Positions 52,768-61,569 of a DNA stretch of 64,000 bases are shown here, piece after piece. Below the pieces are notes generated by a model. It saw only the letters and a program-made list of their open reading frames with translations, was not told the DNA's origin and ran no database searches. The first letter of the stretch is position 1. Each line of letters begins with the position of its first letter. Made by a program: the position numbers and the translations under genes. Source of the stretch: an uncultured Prevotellaceae bacterium (GTDB taxonomy: Bacteria > Bacteroidota > Bacteroidia > Bacteroidales > Muribaculaceae); contig CAMVPC010000012.1 in the NCBI GenBank assembly GCA_947169265.1, positions 22,023-86,022 of the forward strand. The letters run 5' to 3'.

Positions 52768-55700
52768 TTACTCGAGCAGGAGGTCGTAGAGGGCGGTCAC
52801 GTCGGCGCCACTCACGACACCGTCGCCGTTCACATCACCATCGCCGGCAGTCTCGACGCCGTCAAGAAGGTGGCCGTAGAGCGCCGTCACGTCGGCACCG
52901 TTCACGAGCCCGTCGCCGTTCACGTCACCGCGCAGCGATGACGGTGCGCTTCCCGGCAGGATTTCATAGTTGCCACTGTAGAAGCCATCGGCCGTCCAGA
53001 GCGAGCCGTACTCGAAATAAGCGTTCTGGGGCTTAGCGATGTAACAGTCTTTGAGCACGAGAGTGCGGCCAACACTCAGCTGCCTGCCTCGCAGCGTAGC
53101 GTTGTCCACGGTAAGGTTTTCCTCATAGTCGTCGCTGAACGGCGAGGCGTCCACCGTGCAGTTCTTGATGGTGAACATGACGCTGTCGACAAGCTCGTGG
53201 GTCATCAGGAACATACAGTCGCCGTTCTTGCCGCCGCTCAGCGTGAGCGAGGGCGCGTGAAGCGTCAACACGTTGTTGTCACCAAGCGTAATGGTGGCGC
53301 TACCTCCCACGATGGTCACGTCGGCACATTCCTCAAACATGGCACCGCTATAGTAATTATTCTCGCCCGTGGTGGTGATGCTGTTGCTTCCGTCGAGCCG
53401 CAACGTCAAACCCTTGATTTGCGACACCATGCCGCCGGTGCTGGCGCCGGTTTCGATTTTCAGGTCGCTGAACACAAGCGTGTTTGTCTCGGGGTCGTAG
53501 CTGGCGCTGCCGCTCTTGATGTAGGAGCTGGTGATATTGGCGGCATTCGACGGCTTGACACGCGTGCTGGCCACCATGAGCGGGTAACACAAGGCGTCGA
53601 CTTCGACGATGGTGCTCTGCGTGGACATGGCGGGGTCGCGCAGATAAGCGCTACCAAAGGGTACCGTGAAGTCGTCATAGTAGCGGTAGAAATCCTCGTT
53701 GGCGGTGCGGTACCGGTAGTAGTAATACTTGTCGGTGATGCGCGACACCGGGGTGGGCAAGGCGTAAGGGTTGCCCACCAGCAAGTTGCCGCTGATGGCC
53801 GCCGGCGTGGTCGACGGCACTCCCATGCGGTAGAGGCGTCCGGGCGTGAGCCCCGTCACGAGCACGCCGTCGCCGGCTTTGACGGGCGTCCCCGCTGCGA
53901 TGGGCGTGGTCTTGAACTCGCCGGCAAAGGTGCGGTTGAAACCCGTCACGGCATAGAATTTCACTTCGCCACCGGTTTCGCTCGACGTGGGCAACACGCA
54001 ATGCCGCGCGTTGGCCATCAAAGAGGGCATGGCCATGACCATCGTGGGCGTGCCGCTCACCAGGAAGGGCATGATGCGGCTCGGCGCCCACGACTTGCCG
54101 TTGGTCCACGAGGCGGCATCGTTGCGACGCGACGACACATAAGGATAGATGACATAGCACCTGAAATCGCTCTTCATCGAGCCGCCAAAGGCATCGTCGC
54201 CCAACGTGGATCCGAACACGAAAAGTTCGTCCATGCTCGAGCAGTCATAGAAAGCCTGCACGCCGAGCGCGCGAGCGTAGGTGTCGTTGTACAGGTTCAC
54301 CGTGCCGGTGAGGCCCGAGCCTGCAAAGGCGCGCTTGCCGATGGTGCCGAGCGGACGCAAGTGTCCGTCGTCAAAGGGGAAGCTCTTGAGCGCCGTACAG
54401 CCCTCGAAGGCGTGATCGGGGATGCGCGTGATGGTGCCGTCCCAATCGGGGTCGAAGGTCACGCTCGCGAGTTTCGAGGCTCCGGCGAAAGCGCTGTCGC
54501 CAATGGCCGTCACCCGGAAGTAGCGGTCGCCGTTCCCGCTGATATATTCACCCAACTTAAAAGTCGTGGTGTTGTCGTTACGCCAGCCGGCATACACGCG
54601 CATCGCCTCGCCACAGTTTGCCTTGCCGGTGCCCGTGGGTGCCTTTGTCACGGTGTATCCTTGCGAGGGGTTGCCGATATCAATGGCTCCCGCCCGAATA
54701 TTGCCGACTCGCCCGAAGTAAGGGTCGTTTTTATATTGCGACACGTTGCCTACGGGCACTACCAGCGAATTAAGAGCTAACAGGGCCGATATATAGTCGC
54801 TTGCCATCTTCATCTTGTCGTAGGTGAGATTGAGGCGCAACTCACCGAGCTTGGACATGCCGCGGATTTCCCAGCCACGGAATTCCTCAAGGCTCGACGG
54901 AAGGCTGAACGACGTGATGGGCATGCCGTTGAAGGCGTCGGGCCCGATGTACTTGGGCCCATAATTCACCGCTAAATTAAAGAGCTTGGTGCAGCCATAG
55001 AAACATCGCGTGGGAATGGCGTTGAGATTGACCGACATATACACCTTGGTGAGCGCGGTGCAACCGCGGAACTGGGCGCCGTCGTCCTCGGCATGCGCTT
55101 TGCTCATCGCTCCCTCGCCATAGCCGCCCCACATGTCGGTGATAGTGTGGGGCATGGTCACGCCGGTGAGCGCGGTGCTGTTCTCGAAAGCGCGGCGGGC
55201 GATAGCCGTCACAGTGAATGTCATACCATTCACCTCTACCGACGAGGGAATCGTGACATCGCCCGAGAGAGGCGTCGGCGACTTTACCACATGAGCCGTT
55301 TTGTCGACATAATTCATTATATCGAAGCATAGGCCGGTGGCCGTGTCGCGATAGTCGTAGGAGCCGCCGTCACGCACATCGAAGCGTTTCCACACGGCAT
55401 TTGCGATAAAATCCTCATAACCTGGATAAAAAGCACTACCCCACACAGGCACATACACCACACACGACGAGGGCACACCCTCGACGGTGGCGGCGGTGAT
55501 ATTGGGCGCGACTGTGGTATTGACGCTCAGTAGCCGCAACGATGTGCAGCCCCTCAAGCAGTTAGCGCCCATCCAGTCATAGGCCGAACTGAACATCATC
55601 GAGCTGGGAATGCGCAACTCGGTGAGGCTTGAACAACCCTCAAAAGCGCTTGCACGAAGCTCCTTACAACCCCACCCGATGGTCACTTTCTGGAGCTTGG

Positions 55701-55935
55701 TGTTGTTTTTGAAAGCCTGCTCACCAATAATGGTTCTGTAAAAGTCCAAGCCACCGGAATTGGGAATTTGGCCGGGTATGGTGATTGTGGTGCTACCGGC
55801 ACCCTCGGCTGTCAATCCCGTGATGATTGCCAAGCTGCCGCTGGCCTCATACTCGAAAATGTCGTAAACAAGGGCATGGGCGGGCACAAAGGCGCAAAGC
55901 AACATTGAAGCGATGAGGAGTAGTTTTGTCTTCAT
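52768..55935 (-). CDS. Very large BspA-like LRR exoprotein with beta-domain and C-terminal dockerin-like repeats
   Basis: A 1055-residue exported protein with a signal peptide (MKTKLLLIASMLLCAFVPAHA). BspA/LRR_5 repeats fill about residues 30-620 (FEGCSSLTELRIPSS; FRGCTALTKVYMSVNLNAIP; FEGCTALKSFPFDDG). A segment with VKAGDGVLVTGLTPGRLYRMG follows (about 690-710), then a beta-domain with SYDPETNTLVFSDLKIETG and a parallel-strand run (about 820-990). Two dockerin-like repeats end the protein (GDVNGDGLVNGADVTALYGH; GDVNGDGVVSGADVTALYDL). It shares its last two modules with the M6 protease in this window. No promoter box was found upstream on this strand. Likely a surface or secreted adhesin. 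Confidence 0.87.
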   Translation of the reverse strand: MKTKLLLIASMLLCAFVPAHALVYDIFEYEASGSLAIITGLTAEGAGSTTITIPGQIPNSGGLDFYRTIIGEQAFKNNTKLQKVTIGWGCKELRASAFEGCSSLTELRIPSSMMFSSAYDWMGANCLRGCTSLRLLSVNTTVAPNITAATVEGVPSSCVVYVPVWGSAFYPGYEDFIANAVWKRFDVRDGGSYDYRDTATGLCFDIMNYVDKTAHVVKSPTPLSGDVTIPSSVEVNGMTFTVTAIARRAFENSTALTGVTMPHTITDMWGGYGEGAMSKAHAEDDGAQFRGCTALTKVYMSVNLNAIPTRCFYGCTKLFNLAVNYGPKYIGPDAFNGMPITSFSLPSSLEEFRGWEIRGMSKLGELRLNLTYDKMKMASDYISALLALNSLVVPVGNVSQYKNDPYFGRVGNIRAGAIDIGNPSQGYTVTKAPTGTGKANCGEAMRVYAGWRNDNTTTFKLGEYISGNGDRYFRVTAIGDSAFAGASKLASVTFDPDWDGTITRIPDHAFEGCTALKSFPFDDGHLRPLGTIGKRAFAGSGLTGTVNLYNDTYARALGVQAFYDCSSMDELFVFGSTLGDDAFGGSMKSDFRCYVIYPYVSSRRNDAASWTNGKSWAPSRIMPFLVSGTPTMVMAMPSLMANARHCVLPTSSETGGEVKFYAVTGFNRTFAGEFKTTPIAAGTPVKAGDGVLVTGLTPGRLYRMGVPSTTPAAISGNLLVGNPYALPTPVSRITDKYYYYRYRTANEDFYRYYDDFTVPFGSAYLRDPAMSTQSTIVEVDALCYPLMVASTRVKPSNAANITSSYIKSGSASYDPETNTLVFSDLKIETGASTGGMVSQIKGLTLRLDGSNSITTTGENNYYSGAMFEECADVTIVGGSATITLGDNNVLTLHAPSLTLSGGKNGDCMFLMTHELVDSVMFTIKNCTVDASPFSDDYEENLTVDNATLRGRQLSVGRTLVLKDCYIAKPQNAYFEYGSLWTADGFYSGNYEILPGSAPSSLRGDVNGDGLVNGADVTALYGHLLDGVETAGDGDVNGDGVVSGADVTALYDLLLE

Positions 55936-56085
55936 TTTGTCGTCATTTTATTGTTATTATTCTCTTGCACTATCGCTATACACAAAAACATGCCGTAAAA
56001 TTAGCAAAATTTCCATTATTCCGCAACTTTCGGGGCGCGAAAAATAACAATTGGTGATTTAACGGCCCACTTTGGAAGACTAATT

Positions 56086-56116
56086 TTGCTGGTTTGCGAA
56101 AAAAATAGTAATTTTG
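56086..56116 (+). promoter_or_regulatory. parC promoter
   Basis: TTTG at 56086-56089, 19 nt, then TAATTTTG at 56109-56116, with a leader of about 25 nt to the ATG at 56144. The TTTG is itself part of a second TAATTTTG (56082-56089). This promoter region is what recurs, in degraded form, at 50515-50547. Confidence 0.78.
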
Positions 56117-56143
56117 CAATCTTTTAAACGACTATAAATTTTC

Positions 56144-58873
56144 ATGGACGAAGACAACAAAATACCGCAAGAAGGCGACGAAAATCAAGAGGCGATGCCT
56201 GCCGCCGAGGGCTTCAGCGCGTCGCTCACCGAGCGAGAGAAAGTGCAACGCGACAAAATGCTGCACCTCACGGGAATGTACCAAAACTGGTTCATCGACT
56301 ATGCCAGCTATGTGATTCTTGAGCGCGCCATCCCCCACATCGAGGACGGCCTCAAGCCGGTGCAACGACGCATCCTGCACGTGATGAAGCAAAGCGACGA
56401 CGGCCACTACACCAAGGTGGCCGGTATCGTGGGTGACACGATGCACTACCATCCCCACGGCGACGCCTCGATAGGCGACGCGCTCGTGCAGCTGGGACAG
56501 AAAGAGCTACTCATCGACACGCAGGGTAACTGGGGAAACATCCTCACCGGCGACGGCGCCGCGGCGCCCCGTTACATCGAGGCGCGCCTCAGCGAGTTCG
56601 CCCTCGAGGTAGCCTTTAACAACAAGGTCACTGAGTGGACCTTGAGCTACGACGGCCGCAACAAGGAGCCCATCACGCTTCCCATCAAGTTCCCGCTGCT
56701 GTTGGCACAGGGTGCCGAGGGTATCGCCGTGGGCCTCTCGTGCAAGATATTGCCACACAACTTCAACGAACTGCTCGACGCCGCCGTGAGCTATCTGCGC
56801 GGCGAGGACTTCGCGCTCTACCCCGATTTCCCCACGGGCGGCTACATCGACGTGAGCAACTACAAGGACGGTGAGCGCGGCGGCAGCGTGAGGGTGCGCA
56901 CCAAAATCGAGAAAATCGACAACAAGACGCTCCTGGTCAAGGACCTGCCCTTTGGCAAAACCACCGGCACGCTCATCGATTCTATCATCAAAGCCGGCGA
57001 AAAAGGCAAAATCAAGATAAAGAAAGTGGACGACAACACCTCGTCGCAGGCCGAGATTATCGTGCAACTCGTGCCCGGCACTTCGAGCGACAAGGCCATC
57101 GACGCCCTCTACGCCTTTAGCGACTGCGAGATTAGCATCTCGCCCAACTGCTGCGTCATCAAGGACGAGAAACCGCAATTCCTCACCGTGAGCGACCTGC
57201 TGCGATACAGCGTGGACCACACCAAGGAAATCCTGCGCGCCGACCTCGAGATTCAGCGCGGCGAAGCGCAGGAGTCGCTCCTCTTTGCCTCGCTCGAGAA
57301 AATCTTTATCGAGGAGCGCATCTACAAGGACCGCGCCTTTGAGCAAGCCCGCGACATGGACGCCGCCGTGGCCCACGTCGACAAACGGCTGGAACCGTTC
57401 AAGCCCTCGTTCTATCGTGAGGTGACACGCGACGACATCCTGCGGCTCATGGAAATCAAGATGGGACGTATCCTCAAGTTCAACAGCGACAAGGCCGACA
57501 ACTACATCGCCACGCTCAACGAGCGCATCGCCGACATCGACTACAAGCTCGCCCACATGGTGGAACACACCATCCACTGGTACGAGAGTCTGAAAAAGAA
57601 ATACGGGCACCTGCACCCGCGCCGCACCATCATCCGCGACTTCGACACCATCGTGGCCAGCAAGGTGGCCGAGGCCAACGAGAAGCTCTACATCAACCGC
57701 GCCGACGGTTTTATTGGCACCGGCCTCAAGAAGGACGAATATGTGTGTAACTGCAGCGACATCGACGACATCATCATCTTCTATAAGGACGGCAAGTACA
57801 AGGTCATGCGCGTGGCCGACAAAATCTATGTGGGCAAGCACGTGATTCACGTGGGCGTGTATAAGCGCAACGACACGCGCACCATCTACAACACCCTCTA
57901 CCGCGACGGCAAGGAGGGCACCGTTTACATGAAACGATTTGCCGTCACCGGTGTCACGCGCGACAAAGAATACGACCTCACCATGGGCACACCCGGCAGC
58001 AAGGTGCTGTGGTTCTCGGCCAACCCCAACGGCGAGGCCGAGGTGTTGCGCGTCACCCTCAAGCCCAAGTTCCGCCTCAAGACATTGCAGTTCGACGTCG
58101 ACCTCACGCAACTGGCCATCAAGGGCAAGACGGCGCGCGGCAACATGGTGACGAAAAACGAGATACACCGCATCACCCTCAAGGAGCACGGCGTGAGCAC
58201 GCTGGGCGACCGCGAGGTGTGGTTCGACCCCGATATCCTGCGCATCAACTACGAGGGACACGGACGCTCGCTGGGCACCTTTGGCGCCGACGACCGCATC
58301 CTCGTCATCATGGCCAACGGCGAGTTCTACACCACCAGCAGCGAGGCCACCAACCACTACGATGAGGGCATGGCACGCATCCTCAAGTACGACCCCGACC
58401 AGGTGTGGACGGCTATCGTCGACGACGCCGACCAGGGATACCTTTACCTCAAGCGGTTCACACTCGACGCCACCGCCAAGCGGCAACGGCTCACCGGCGA
58501 CAACCCCGACAGCAAACTCGTGTTACTCACCGAGGCGCGCTTCCCGCGCTTCGAGGTGACCTGGGGCGGCGACGACGCCCACCGCGAGCCGCTGGTCATC
58601 GACGCCGACGAGTTTGTGGGCGTGAAGAGCTGCCATGCCAAGGGCAAGCGCATCAGCAACTGGACCATCGAGCGCGTCACCGAGATTGAGCCGCGCGAGG
58701 TGCCCGAGGAGGAAGTGAATCCCGACGACGATAACAACGTCGACGACAGCGACAATAGCGGCGACACCATGGCACCGCAGGAGAATACGGGCGTCATCAA
58801 GGAAGATGGCATCGACCAAACGCGCGTGCGCGACAAGCTCACTGGTCAAACCTCGCTTTTCGACGATTTTTAG
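56144..58873 (+). CDS. parC: DNA topoisomerase IV subunit A (gyrase A paralog)
   Basis: A 909-residue type-IIA topoisomerase A subunit. After an acidic leader of about 25 residues comes the conserved YASYVILERAIPHIEDGLKPVQRR block. The quinolone-resistance region is VGDTMHYHPHGDASIGDALV (about residues 99-118), and the catalytic Tyr sits in AAAPRYIEARLSE (about 144-150). Tower and coiled-coil domains are followed by a partly degenerate C-terminal beta-propeller and a very acidic tail (PDDDNNVDDSDNSGD). The length and lack of a clear GyrA box favour the ParC/topo IV type common in Bacteroidetes over GyrA. The ParE partner is not in the window. The next gene starts 12 nt later. Confidence 0.9.
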   Translation: MDEDNKIPQEGDENQEAMPAAEGFSASLTEREKVQRDKMLHLTGMYQNWFIDYASYVILERAIPHIEDGLKPVQRRILHVMKQSDDGHYTKVAGIVGDTMHYHPHGDASIGDALVQLGQKELLIDTQGNWGNILTGDGAAAPRYIEARLSEFALEVAFNNKVTEWTLSYDGRNKEPITLPIKFPLLLAQGAEGIAVGLSCKILPHNFNELLDAAVSYLRGEDFALYPDFPTGGYIDVSNYKDGERGGSVRVRTKIEKIDNKTLLVKDLPFGKTTGTLIDSIIKAGEKGKIKIKKVDDNTSSQAEIIVQLVPGTSSDKAIDALYAFSDCEISISPNCCVIKDEKPQFLTVSDLLRYSVDHTKEILRADLEIQRGEAQESLLFASLEKIFIEERIYKDRAFEQARDMDAAVAHVDKRLEPFKPSFYREVTRDDILRLMEIKMGRILKFNSDKADNYIATLNERIADIDYKLAHMVEHTIHWYESLKKKYGHLHPRRTIIRDFDTIVASKVAEANEKLYINRADGFIGTGLKKDEYVCNCSDIDDIIIFYKDGKYKVMRVADKIYVGKHVIHVGVYKRNDTRTIYNTLYRDGKEGTVYMKRFAVTGVTRDKEYDLTMGTPGSKVLWFSANPNGEAEVLRVTLKPKFRLKTLQFDVDLTQLAIKGKTARGNMVTKNEIHRITLKEHGVSTLGDREVWFDPDILRINYEGHGRSLGTFGADDRILVIMANGEFYTTSSEATNHYDEGMARILKYDPDQVWTAIVDDADQGYLYLKRFTLDATAKRQRLTGDNPDSKLVLLTEARFPRFEVTWGGDDAHREPLVIDADEFVGVKSCHAKGKRISNWTIERVTEIEPREVPEEEVNPDDDNNVDDSDNSGDTMAPQENTGVIKEDGIDQTRVRDKLTGQTSLFDDF

Positions 58874-58885
58874 CATTCCCCGGCA

Positions 58886-59758
58886 GTGATTGACAAGGTG
58901 CTGAAGAAATATTTGCTCCTGCTGGCGATGGCCACGGCCACAACGACGGCCGGCGCCCACGAGGGCGACACCCTCAACGTGGTGAGGCCCGCGACCGCCA
59001 TCTTCTCACTCGACGTGGGAGGAGCCGTGGAGCGCGACACCTACCTCTCGCCTCTCGACTACAAGGGCCTGGACGTGAGGCTGGGCTACGAGCACCTGCA
59101 GGCTGCCGGCTTCGCACCCGACCGCTGGGTGCGGCAACTCGACTTGGGAGTGGACTACACTAACACTACCAATCCCGCCGGCAATCACACCATGCACGCC
59201 CTCAGGGTGGAAGGACAATGGGCACTGATGAGGCGGTGGCGACACATGCCCTGGCCCGAGTTCCAACTCATGGCGGGCGGTGTCACCTCGGCCGCCGGCG
59301 GCATGCTCTACAACGCGCTCAACAGCAACAATGTGGTGAGCGCGCGAGCCCACTGGAACGTGGGCCTCGCGGGGCAAGCCGTGTTCAACTTCCACATCAA
59401 GCGGCTACCGGTAACCGTGCGCTACCAAGCCACCTTGCCGGTGCTGGGAGTGTGGTACAGCCCCGACTACGACGAGAGCTACTTCGAGATGTATGTGGGC
59501 AACCGCAGCGGGCTCGCCCACCTGGGATGGTGGGGAAACCGCTTCGACATGGGCAACCTGCTCACTATCGACCTGCGCCTGGGAGGCACCATCCTGCGCC
59601 TGGGCTACCGCAACACCATCGCGCGCACCCGCGTTAACGGCATCACCACGCATGGCTACCGCAATGCCTTTGTGGTGGGGCTGGGAGGAGAGTTCCTCAC
59701 CACGGGCTATCGCCGCATGCCAGCGGCCACTGCGCGCTCAGTTTCGGCTATTTACTAA
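58886..59758 (+). CDS. DUF3316-like exported protein
   Basis: A 290-residue protein with a signal peptide (YLLLLAMATATTTAGA) and a beta-rich body (AIFSLDVGGAVERDTYLSPL; GLDVRLGYEHLQAAGF; LPVTVRYQATLPVLGVWYSP; YFEMYVGNRSGLAHLGWWGN). These phrases, especially the YFE-Y-G N-S-L region, match the Bacteroidales DUF3316 family of probable outer-membrane barrels. The start is a GTG at 58886, 12 nt after parC, so read-through from parC is likely. No function is known. Confidence 0.78.
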   Translation: MIDKVLKKYLLLLAMATATTTAGAHEGDTLNVVRPATAIFSLDVGGAVERDTYLSPLDYKGLDVRLGYEHLQAAGFAPDRWVRQLDLGVDYTNTTNPAGNHTMHALRVEGQWALMRRWRHMPWPEFQLMAGGVTSAAGGMLYNALNSNNVVSARAHWNVGLAGQAVFNFHIKRLPVTVRYQATLPVLGVWYSPDYDESYFEMYVGNRSGLAHLGWWGNRFDMGNLLTIDLRLGGTILRLGYRNTIARTRVNGITTHGYRNAFVVGLGGEFLTTGYRRMPAATARSVSAIY

Positions 59759-59785
59759 ATGTTTAATAAATAACAGAGATTTACA

Positions 59786-60505
59786 ATGAAAAAATGTTTA
59801 ATTCTCATGATGCTTGCGGGGGTGTGCCTGGGTGCCAACGCACAGGCCTACTGCGGCGAGCATCAGTTCGACGGTGAACACAAGAACGAGGTTTCGGGCT
59901 ATGTCATGGGCGGAACCAATGTGGTCACCGATGGCTTCGGGGGCCTGGCGGCCTCCTATACACGCCACATCACGCCGAGATGGCATGTGGGTGGCGACGC
60001 GCAGGTGCAGTTTGGCAAAGAGTTGTACTCTATCGATGTGACCGGCGGTTATCGCCTCCCGGTAAAGTATGGCCACATCTATTTCGATGGTAAGGCCATG
60101 CTCAACCGCTATGCCAAGTTCGGCTTCACCGAGACAATCCTCAACTTGTCGGCCACGTGGGAGAGCGCCTATGTGGACTTTCGAATCGGCGAATCGCTCA
60201 TCCACTATCACAGCCACGTGTGGGGAAAAGGATGGGGCTACACCGAGCCGCTCACGTTCACCTTTGGCTTCGGCGCCAACATCCGCCATCGCAAGAACCC
60301 CTGGAACGTGGGCGTGTTCATTCGCAACTACGACGAGTTCTACTACGAGAACTGGAACATCAACTGGGGCATCCGCTGGTATGCCAAGGTGAAAAACGAG
60401 TGGAGGCTCTTCGGTGAGTTCAACGTGCGCCCGGCAGGCTCGATAAGCCAGCTGGCAAGCCGTTATGAGGGTTCGGTAAAATTAGGTTTAAAATATAAAT
60501 GGTAA
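59786..60505 (+). CDS. Putative outer-membrane beta-barrel protein
   Basis: A 239-residue protein with a signal peptide (MKKCLILMMLAGVCLGANAQ) and at least eight amphipathic strands (VSGYVMGGTNVVTDGFG; RWHVGGDAQVQFGKE; LTFTFGFGANIRHR; NWGIRWYAKVKNEWRLFGEF). It ends GSVKLGLKYKW, with a terminal aromatic residue typical for insertion into the outer membrane. No family name can be given. It follows the DUF3316-like gene by 27 nt and precedes the phosphoesterase lipoprotein gene by 8 nt, so all are likely one transcript. Confidence 0.75.
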   Translation: MKKCLILMMLAGVCLGANAQAYCGEHQFDGEHKNEVSGYVMGGTNVVTDGFGGLAASYTRHITPRWHVGGDAQVQFGKELYSIDVTGGYRLPVKYGHIYFDGKAMLNRYAKFGFTETILNLSATWESAYVDFRIGESLIHYHSHVWGKGWGYTEPLTFTFGFGANIRHRKNPWNVGVFIRNYDEFYYENWNINWGIRWYAKVKNEWRLFGEFNVRPAGSISQLASRYEGSVKLGLKYKW

Positions 60506-60513
60506 TATCAGTC

Positions 60514-61530
60514 ATGAAGATAAAATGTATTGTCACAGCTGCCGCTTTGGCCGTAATAGCTCTCACGCAAACCTCGTGCGAAAAAGTGAGTCCGCAGGGC
60601 GTGCTCATGGCGGGAACCGCCGTCGAAGACCGCGTGGAAATGTCTTATAGTTACTTCCAAAATAACATGTTCGAGTCGAAACTCGACTTCGACCTCATGG
60701 ATGCCGAGGACGGATATTCCTTCCTGGTAGGGGCCGACAGCCACATCACCACCGACCCGGGACGCTTGATGGAAATGCTCAAAATAGGCCTCGACAACGA
60801 CGATTTGCTTTATGCCCACCTGGGTGACATCGCCGACACCAAGGCCGAGTACTACATTGTGCTGCAAAACGCGCTTCGCGAGGCACAATACGATTACGTG
60901 GAAAAGTACTATGATTATGACAAAGATGCCGACCTCTATTACCGCAAGGGCAAGGATTACAAATACGGCCGCAAATATGAGGAAATCCAATTCCCGTTTT
61001 TCCCCGTGGTGGGCAACCACGACATTACCCACAACGGCTGGGCACTGTGGAGCAACGTGTTCGGCTCGTCGTTCTACAGCTTTGACGTCTGTGTGGGAGA
61101 AGATAGTGAAGGTGAGATATACGACCATTTCATTTTCCTCGACACCGCCAGCGGCACCCTCGGTCAAAAGCAGGTTGACCTCATTGAGCAAGGCGTGATT
61201 GACGGAAAGGGCTCCTACCGCCACACGTTCATTTTCAGTCACACCAACATCTTCCGCCCCTCGTCCATGCAGTTCGCCTCCACTTTCCCGCGCGAGGAGA
61301 CTTTCTTCCTGCTCAAGCAATTCGACGAGTGGAAAGCATCCATCGTGTTCTGCGGACATGTGCACGCCTACGATGAGCGCCTCTACAACGGCGTGTATTT
61401 CATCACACTCGACTCGATGAGCGAGCGCAACAGCCCCAAGCCCGGCGACTATCTGGTGCGCGTCACCGTGGATAAGGACGGAACCCTTGAGATTGAGAAT
61501 GTGCACATGAACTATGTGGCCAAGAAATAA
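60514..61530 (+). CDS. Calcineurin-like metallophosphoesterase lipoprotein
   Basis: A 338-residue lipoprotein. The ATG at 60514 gives MKIKCIVTAAALAVIALTQTSC with the lipidated Cys at residue 22; an upstream in-frame start at 60499 overlaps the barrel gene. All metallophosphoesterase motifs are present: GADSHIT (D-x-H), LGDIAD (GD), VVGNHDITHN (GNHD), FIFSHTNIF (first late His) and FCGHVHAYDE (GH-x-H). An inserted Tyr/Asp/Lys-rich segment (about residues 125-155) lies between GD and GNHD. It should hydrolyse a phosphoester in the periplasm or at the surface; the substrate is unknown. Confidence 0.9.
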   Translation: MKIKCIVTAAALAVIALTQTSCEKVSPQGVLMAGTAVEDRVEMSYSYFQNNMFESKLDFDLMDAEDGYSFLVGADSHITTDPGRLMEMLKIGLDNDDLLYAHLGDIADTKAEYYIVLQNALREAQYDYVEKYYDYDKDADLYYRKGKDYKYGRKYEEIQFPFFPVVGNHDITHNGWALWSNVFGSSFYSFDVCVGEDSEGEIYDHFIFLDTASGTLGQKQVDLIEQGVIDGKGSYRHTFIFSHTNIFRPSSMQFASTFPREETFFLLKQFDEWKASIVFCGHVHAYDERLYNGVYFITLDSMSERNSPKPGDYLVRVTVDKDGTLEIENVHMNYVAKK

Positions 61531-61569
61531 CTGACCGTTTTGTTTCGACAATAATGCTCATTGACGGCT

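Noticed and set aside
53197..54780. 527-residue plus-strand frame
   Set aside because: Antisense to the large BspA-like gene; Arg/His-rich shadow frame.
56507..58486. 659-residue minus-strand frame
   Set aside because: Antisense to parC.
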